Shown here in pieces: positions 61,346-64,000 of a stretch of 64,000 nt of DNA; within the stretch, counting starts at the first letter, position 1; the number at the start of each line of letters is the position of its first letter. The notes below the pieces were generated by a model. The model was not told the DNA's origin. It made no database searches and worked only from the letters and a program-made list of their open reading frames with translations. The stretch comes from Streptomyces sp. PKU-EA00015 (lineage in GTDB: Bacteria; Actinomycetota; Actinomycetes; Streptomycetales; Streptomycetaceae), in contig NZ_JABZEE010000001.1 of NCBI RefSeq assembly GCF_013387495.1, forward strand, positions 62,001 to 126,000. Direction: 5' to 3'. The position numbers and the translations under genes are program-made.

Positions 61346-63418
61346 TCAGATCCGCGGCCGGTCCGGAATGAGGAACTCGCACCACACGCACTTGCCGCTG
61401 CCGCGCGACTCCACGCCCCACGACTCGGACAGCCGGTCGACCAGCATCAGACCCCGCCCCGACACTCCCGACTCCCCCGCGTCCCGCCTGCGCGGCAGCG
61501 CGCTCGAGCGGTCCTCGACCTCCACCCTCATCCGCCGTTCGATGCCCGACAGCACCCGCACGGTGACGACGGCCCCGCCGTCCGTGTGCAGCAGCGCGTT
61601 GGTGATCAACTCGTCCGCGGCCAGCTCGACCTCGTCCGCCCGCTCGTGCGCACCCCAGGCCCGTACGGCGGCGCGGACCATGTGCCGGGACGAGCGCAGC
61701 GCCTCCGGGTCGTTCTGTCCGACGTGCTGCTGGAGGCGGCCGAACACCTGAGGCGCGTAGTTCCCCTTGCGGCGCAGCAGCAGGATGGCCACGTCGTCGT
61801 CACCGCCGCGCTCGTCGACGACCTCGCACAGCTGGTCGGCGAGCAGTTGGAGATCGTGTGGACCGTCGTCCACCAGAGCGGCCAGGAGCTGCATCCCGTC
61901 GTCGAGATCGGCGCCGGGCTGTTCGACCAGGCCGTCCGTGTAGAGCAGCAACGTCTGTCCGGGATCCAGTTCGACGGTGCTGACCGTGTATTCGAGCCGG
62001 CCGAACTCGGCGGAGAGCCCGAGCGGCAGCCCGCCGGGCACCGGCAGCCTGCGGCAGCTGCCGTCCTGGTTCCTGATCAGCGGGTCGACATGACCGGCAC
62101 GCACCATCTGCACCACCCCGGTGGTCAGGTCCACCTCGGCATAGGTGCAGGTCGCGAACCGGTCGGTGTCGAGCTCGTGGAGGAAGACCGACGATCTGGC
62201 CATCACCGTGGCGGGGGTGTGGCCCTCGGCCGCGTAAGCCCGCAGGACGATGCGCAGCTGGCCCATGACGGCGGCGGCGTGCGTGTCGTGGCCCTGTACG
62301 TCGCCGATGACGGCGCCGACCCGGCCGCCCGGCAGCGCGATGATGTCGTACCAGTCGCCGCCGATGTCCTGGCCGAGGCGGGCGGAGCGGTAGCGCACGG
62401 CGATCTCGGCGCCGGGCACCTCCGGGATACGACGGGGCAGCATCGCCTGCTGCAGCCCTTCGGCGAGGTCGTGCTCCTGCTCGTACAGGACGGCGCGCTG
62501 GAGGCTCTGCGCGATGCTGCTGCCGAGTGCGACCAGCAGATTGCGTTCCTCCGGCGTGAAACCGATCTTGTCGCGGTACAGCAGGCCGAGTGCCCCGATG
62601 GGCCGGGCCTGGGCGATGAGCGGCAGATAGGCGGCGGCGGAGATGTCGCGGTCGCCGATCGCGTGCCAGAGCCGGGGGTAGGACTCGGCGAAGTCCTCCT
62701 TGGACTCGATGAACCGCGGGGCGAGCGTGCGCACCACCTCGCTCATCGGGTACTGGTCGTCGACGCGGGTGTAGCGGGTGCCCGGGACGAAGGAGCCCTC
62801 CGGCCCCTCGGCGACGAGGCGGATCCTCCCCGATTCGAGCAGGCCCATCACCAGGCTGGTCGCGCCGAGATGTTCGAGGCCGTGCGAGTTCTTCAGCAGC
62901 TCGATGACGTCCTGGACGGTGCGGGCGTGGGCGAGCGCGGCCGTCGTGGTCTCGACGACGCTGGTCTGACGGCGGCGTTCCTCGTCGACCTCGACGCGTG
63001 CGCTGGAATCGGCGAGCTCCTGGGTCGCGTCCCGCACGATGCCGATGATGCGGACCGGACGACCGCTCTCGTCGCGGCGCACGCACGCCTGGGTGTGCGT
63101 CCAGCGCAGGGTCCCGTCGCGGCAGCGGATGCGGAAGTAGGCGCCGTAGTGGTCGCTCCCGCGCTTGAGTGCCTGCGCCACCATGCTGTCGAGGCGGACG
63201 GCCTCGTCCGCCGGCACCCGAGCGGCCAGGCTCGCCGGGTGACCGTCGTACTCGTCCGGGTGCAGATCGAACACATCGAGGCCGGGCTCGTCCACGTGCA
63301 TCAGACCGGTGGTGAGGTCCCAGTCGAAGCAGCCCATGCGATTGAGCGTCAGGCTCACGTCCGCGTGCGCCGGCCAGTCGTCGGGGAGCGACAGGGCACC
63401 CGCTGCCCGATCAGCCAT
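61346..63418 (-). CDS. PAS-GAF-SpoIIE phosphatase with C-terminal HATPase domain
   Basis: 690 residues. A PAS domain (about 25-135: MGCFDWDLTTGLMHVDEPGL...HYGAYFRIRCRDGTLRWTH), a GAF domain (about 155-315, ending IGALGLLYRDKIGFTPEERN), a PP2C/SpoIIE phosphatase (AEGLQQAMLPRRIPEVPGAE, metal-binding DIGGDWYDIIALPGGRVGAV, IGDVQGHD, GRGGDDDVAILLLRR-like end) and an RsbW-type ATPase (ADELITNALLHTDGG, SGRGLMLVDRLSESWGV) are in order. Such proteins both phosphorylate and dephosphorylate anti-anti-sigma factors and so tune stress sigma factors in response to light, redox or ligands. It is cytoplasmic and monocistronic. Confidence 0.93.
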   Translation of the reverse strand: MADRAAGALSLPDDWPAHADVSLTLNRMGCFDWDLTTGLMHVDEPGLDVFDLHPDEYDGHPASLAARVPADEAVRLDSMVAQALKRGSDHYGAYFRIRCRDGTLRWTHTQACVRRDESGRPVRIIGIVRDATQELADSSARVEVDEERRRQTSVVETTTAALAHARTVQDVIELLKNSHGLEHLGATSLVMGLLESGRIRLVAEGPEGSFVPGTRYTRVDDQYPMSEVVRTLAPRFIESKEDFAESYPRLWHAIGDRDISAAAYLPLIAQARPIGALGLLYRDKIGFTPEERNLLVALGSSIAQSLQRAVLYEQEHDLAEGLQQAMLPRRIPEVPGAEIAVRYRSARLGQDIGGDWYDIIALPGGRVGAVIGDVQGHDTHAAAVMGQLRIVLRAYAAEGHTPATVMARSSVFLHELDTDRFATCTYAEVDLTTGVVQMVRAGHVDPLIRNQDGSCRRLPVPGGLPLGLSAEFGRLEYTVSTVELDPGQTLLLYTDGLVEQPGADLDDGMQLLAALVDDGPHDLQLLADQLCEVVDERGGDDDVAILLLRRKGNYAPQVFGRLQQHVGQNDPEALRSSRHMVRAAVRAWGAHERADEVELAADELITNALLHTDGGAVVTVRVLSGIERRMRVEVEDRSSALPRRRDAGESGVSGRGLMLVDRLSESWGVESRGSGKCVWCEFLIPDRPRI

Positions 63419-63473
63419 GGAGCCACTCTGCCATCATTCGGCGCATTCCACGAGCGGATCGGGCAGGGTCCCC

Positions 63474-64000
63474 TCAGCCCTGGTAGGGGGCCGGCGCCAC
63501 GTCGTCCGGGGCCGGTGCCATGTCGTCCGCGGAGGGCGGCAAGGTGTCCTCGGAAGGCGGCACCGGGTCCGGCTCGACCGGCGCCTGCGGCTCCGCGTCC
63601 GGGACCGGCGGGTCGGCCGGCAGGGGCTCGAACCCATCCTGCGGATCCTGGGGCAGGTCCGCGAAGGGCTCGTCCACCGGGTCCCGCGGTGCGGCCGGCG
63701 CCTGCGGCGCGGGCACCGCGTTCTGGGGGGCCGGGACGTCGGGCGCCGGAGCCTGGGGCGAGGGCCTGCCGTCGGGCCCGGCGGGTCCGACAACGCCGGA
63801 AGAGGCGCCCTGGTCGGCCGAGCCGGCGGATTCGGAACGCGTCAGGTCCATGAAAACCTCGTCGGGGTCGACGGGCGGCAGGACCTCGGGCCGGGTGTCC
63901 TCCTCACCGTCGGTGCCGGCGGGCCGTTCGATCCAGGTGCCGTCGGCGGTGTTGACGATCAGCAGGTTGTTGACGACCTGGACGGCCGGCTTGATCACGA
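63474..64000 (-). CDS. C-terminal part of an unidentified protein (Pro/Asp-rich tail)
   Basis: The frame enters from the right edge of the window. A GTG at 63998 could be the start, but the sequence there (IKPAVQVVNNLLIVNTADGT, then WIERPAG) reads like the interior of a folded domain, so I treat it as partial. The remaining 130 residues are low complexity, rich in Pro, Asp, Ala and Glu (VPAPQAPAAPRDPVDEPFAD, PVPDAEPQAPVEPDPVPPSE). No motif is recognisable. It lies 55 bases upstream of the SpoIIE phosphatase start on the same strand. Confidence 0.6.
   Translation of the reverse strand, partial: VIKPAVQVVNNLLIVNTADGTWIERPAGTDGEEDTRPEVLPPVDPDEVFMDLTRSESAGSADQGASSGVVGPAGPDGRPSPQAPAPDVPAPQNAVPAPQAPAAPRDPVDEPFADLPQDPQDGFEPLPADPPVPDAEPQAPVEPDPVPPSEDTLPPSADDMAPAPDDVAPAPYQG

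Overview
The window is chromosomal DNA from a Streptomyces-type actinomycete. GC content is high, codons strongly prefer G/C at the third position, many genes start with GTG, and start/stop overlaps of the ATGA/GTGA type are common. Lineage-typical families include dodecin, GlxA-type AraC regulators, SCO0930-type lipoproteins, class F sortase, a SpoIIE-type phosphatase and WS/DGAT. From about 33 kb onward the gene order recalls, from memory, the S. coelicolor SCO0920-SCO0960 arm region (Sdh genes, RmdA = SCO0928, SCO0930, WS/DGAT = SCO0958).

Region 1 (0-4 kb): the start of a sugar-binding lipoprotein gene with a DasR-like operator, then TPR, dodecin, HAD-phosphatase and luciferase-like monooxygenase genes. 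A small terminal-inverted-repeat element lies directly upstream of the HAD gene.

Region 2 (4-32 kb) is a scarred accessory segment. Intact genes: secreted proteins, an ECF sigma factor with a coupled membrane protein, a GlxA-type regulator, a GH16-like protein, a NarL-type two-component pair with a membrane esterase, a Ser/Thr kinase with a second ectodomain protein, an alcohol dehydrogenase, a large LuxR ATPase regulator, a SigE-family sigma cassette with two paralogous exported proteins, a MarR/flavodoxin pair and a TetR/MFS operon. Between them lie relics of UvrA, IS701, IS256, IS5 and Tn3 transposases, LuxR ATPases, an RsbW-like ATPase and a VOC protein, which points to repeated insertion and deletion.

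Region 3 (32-44.6 kb): LysR divergent from a class A beta-lactamase, a Tat-exported metallo-hydrolase, an sdhCAB operon (with an in-frame Gly-rich insertion in SdhA) divergent from a second LysR, then a methyltransferase translationally coupled to the c-di-GMP enzyme RmdA, and an SCO0930-type lipoprotein.

Region 4 (45-49.3 kb) looks like a cell-surface module: two paralogous exported proteins with C-terminal membrane anchors (one swollen by about 320 Gly/Asp/Asn/Arg-rich residues), a class F sortase and a Tat-exported polysaccharide deacetylase.

Region 5 (49.3-64 kb): a universal stress protein, an ECF sigma factor whose likely zinc-type anti-sigma lies 6 kb away, a LytS/LytTR two-component system bracketing a sodium:solute symporter with its DUF485 partner, an Fpg/Nei glycosylase, a partly decayed deoxy-sugar catabolic operon (aldo/keto reductase, rhamnose mutarotase, amidohydrolase stub), WS/DGAT, a PAS-GAF-SpoIIE-HATPase phosphatase and the C-terminus of an unidentified protein. 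A second copy of the inverted-repeat element sits just upstream of the LytTR gene. I found no tRNA, rRNA or CRISPR array.
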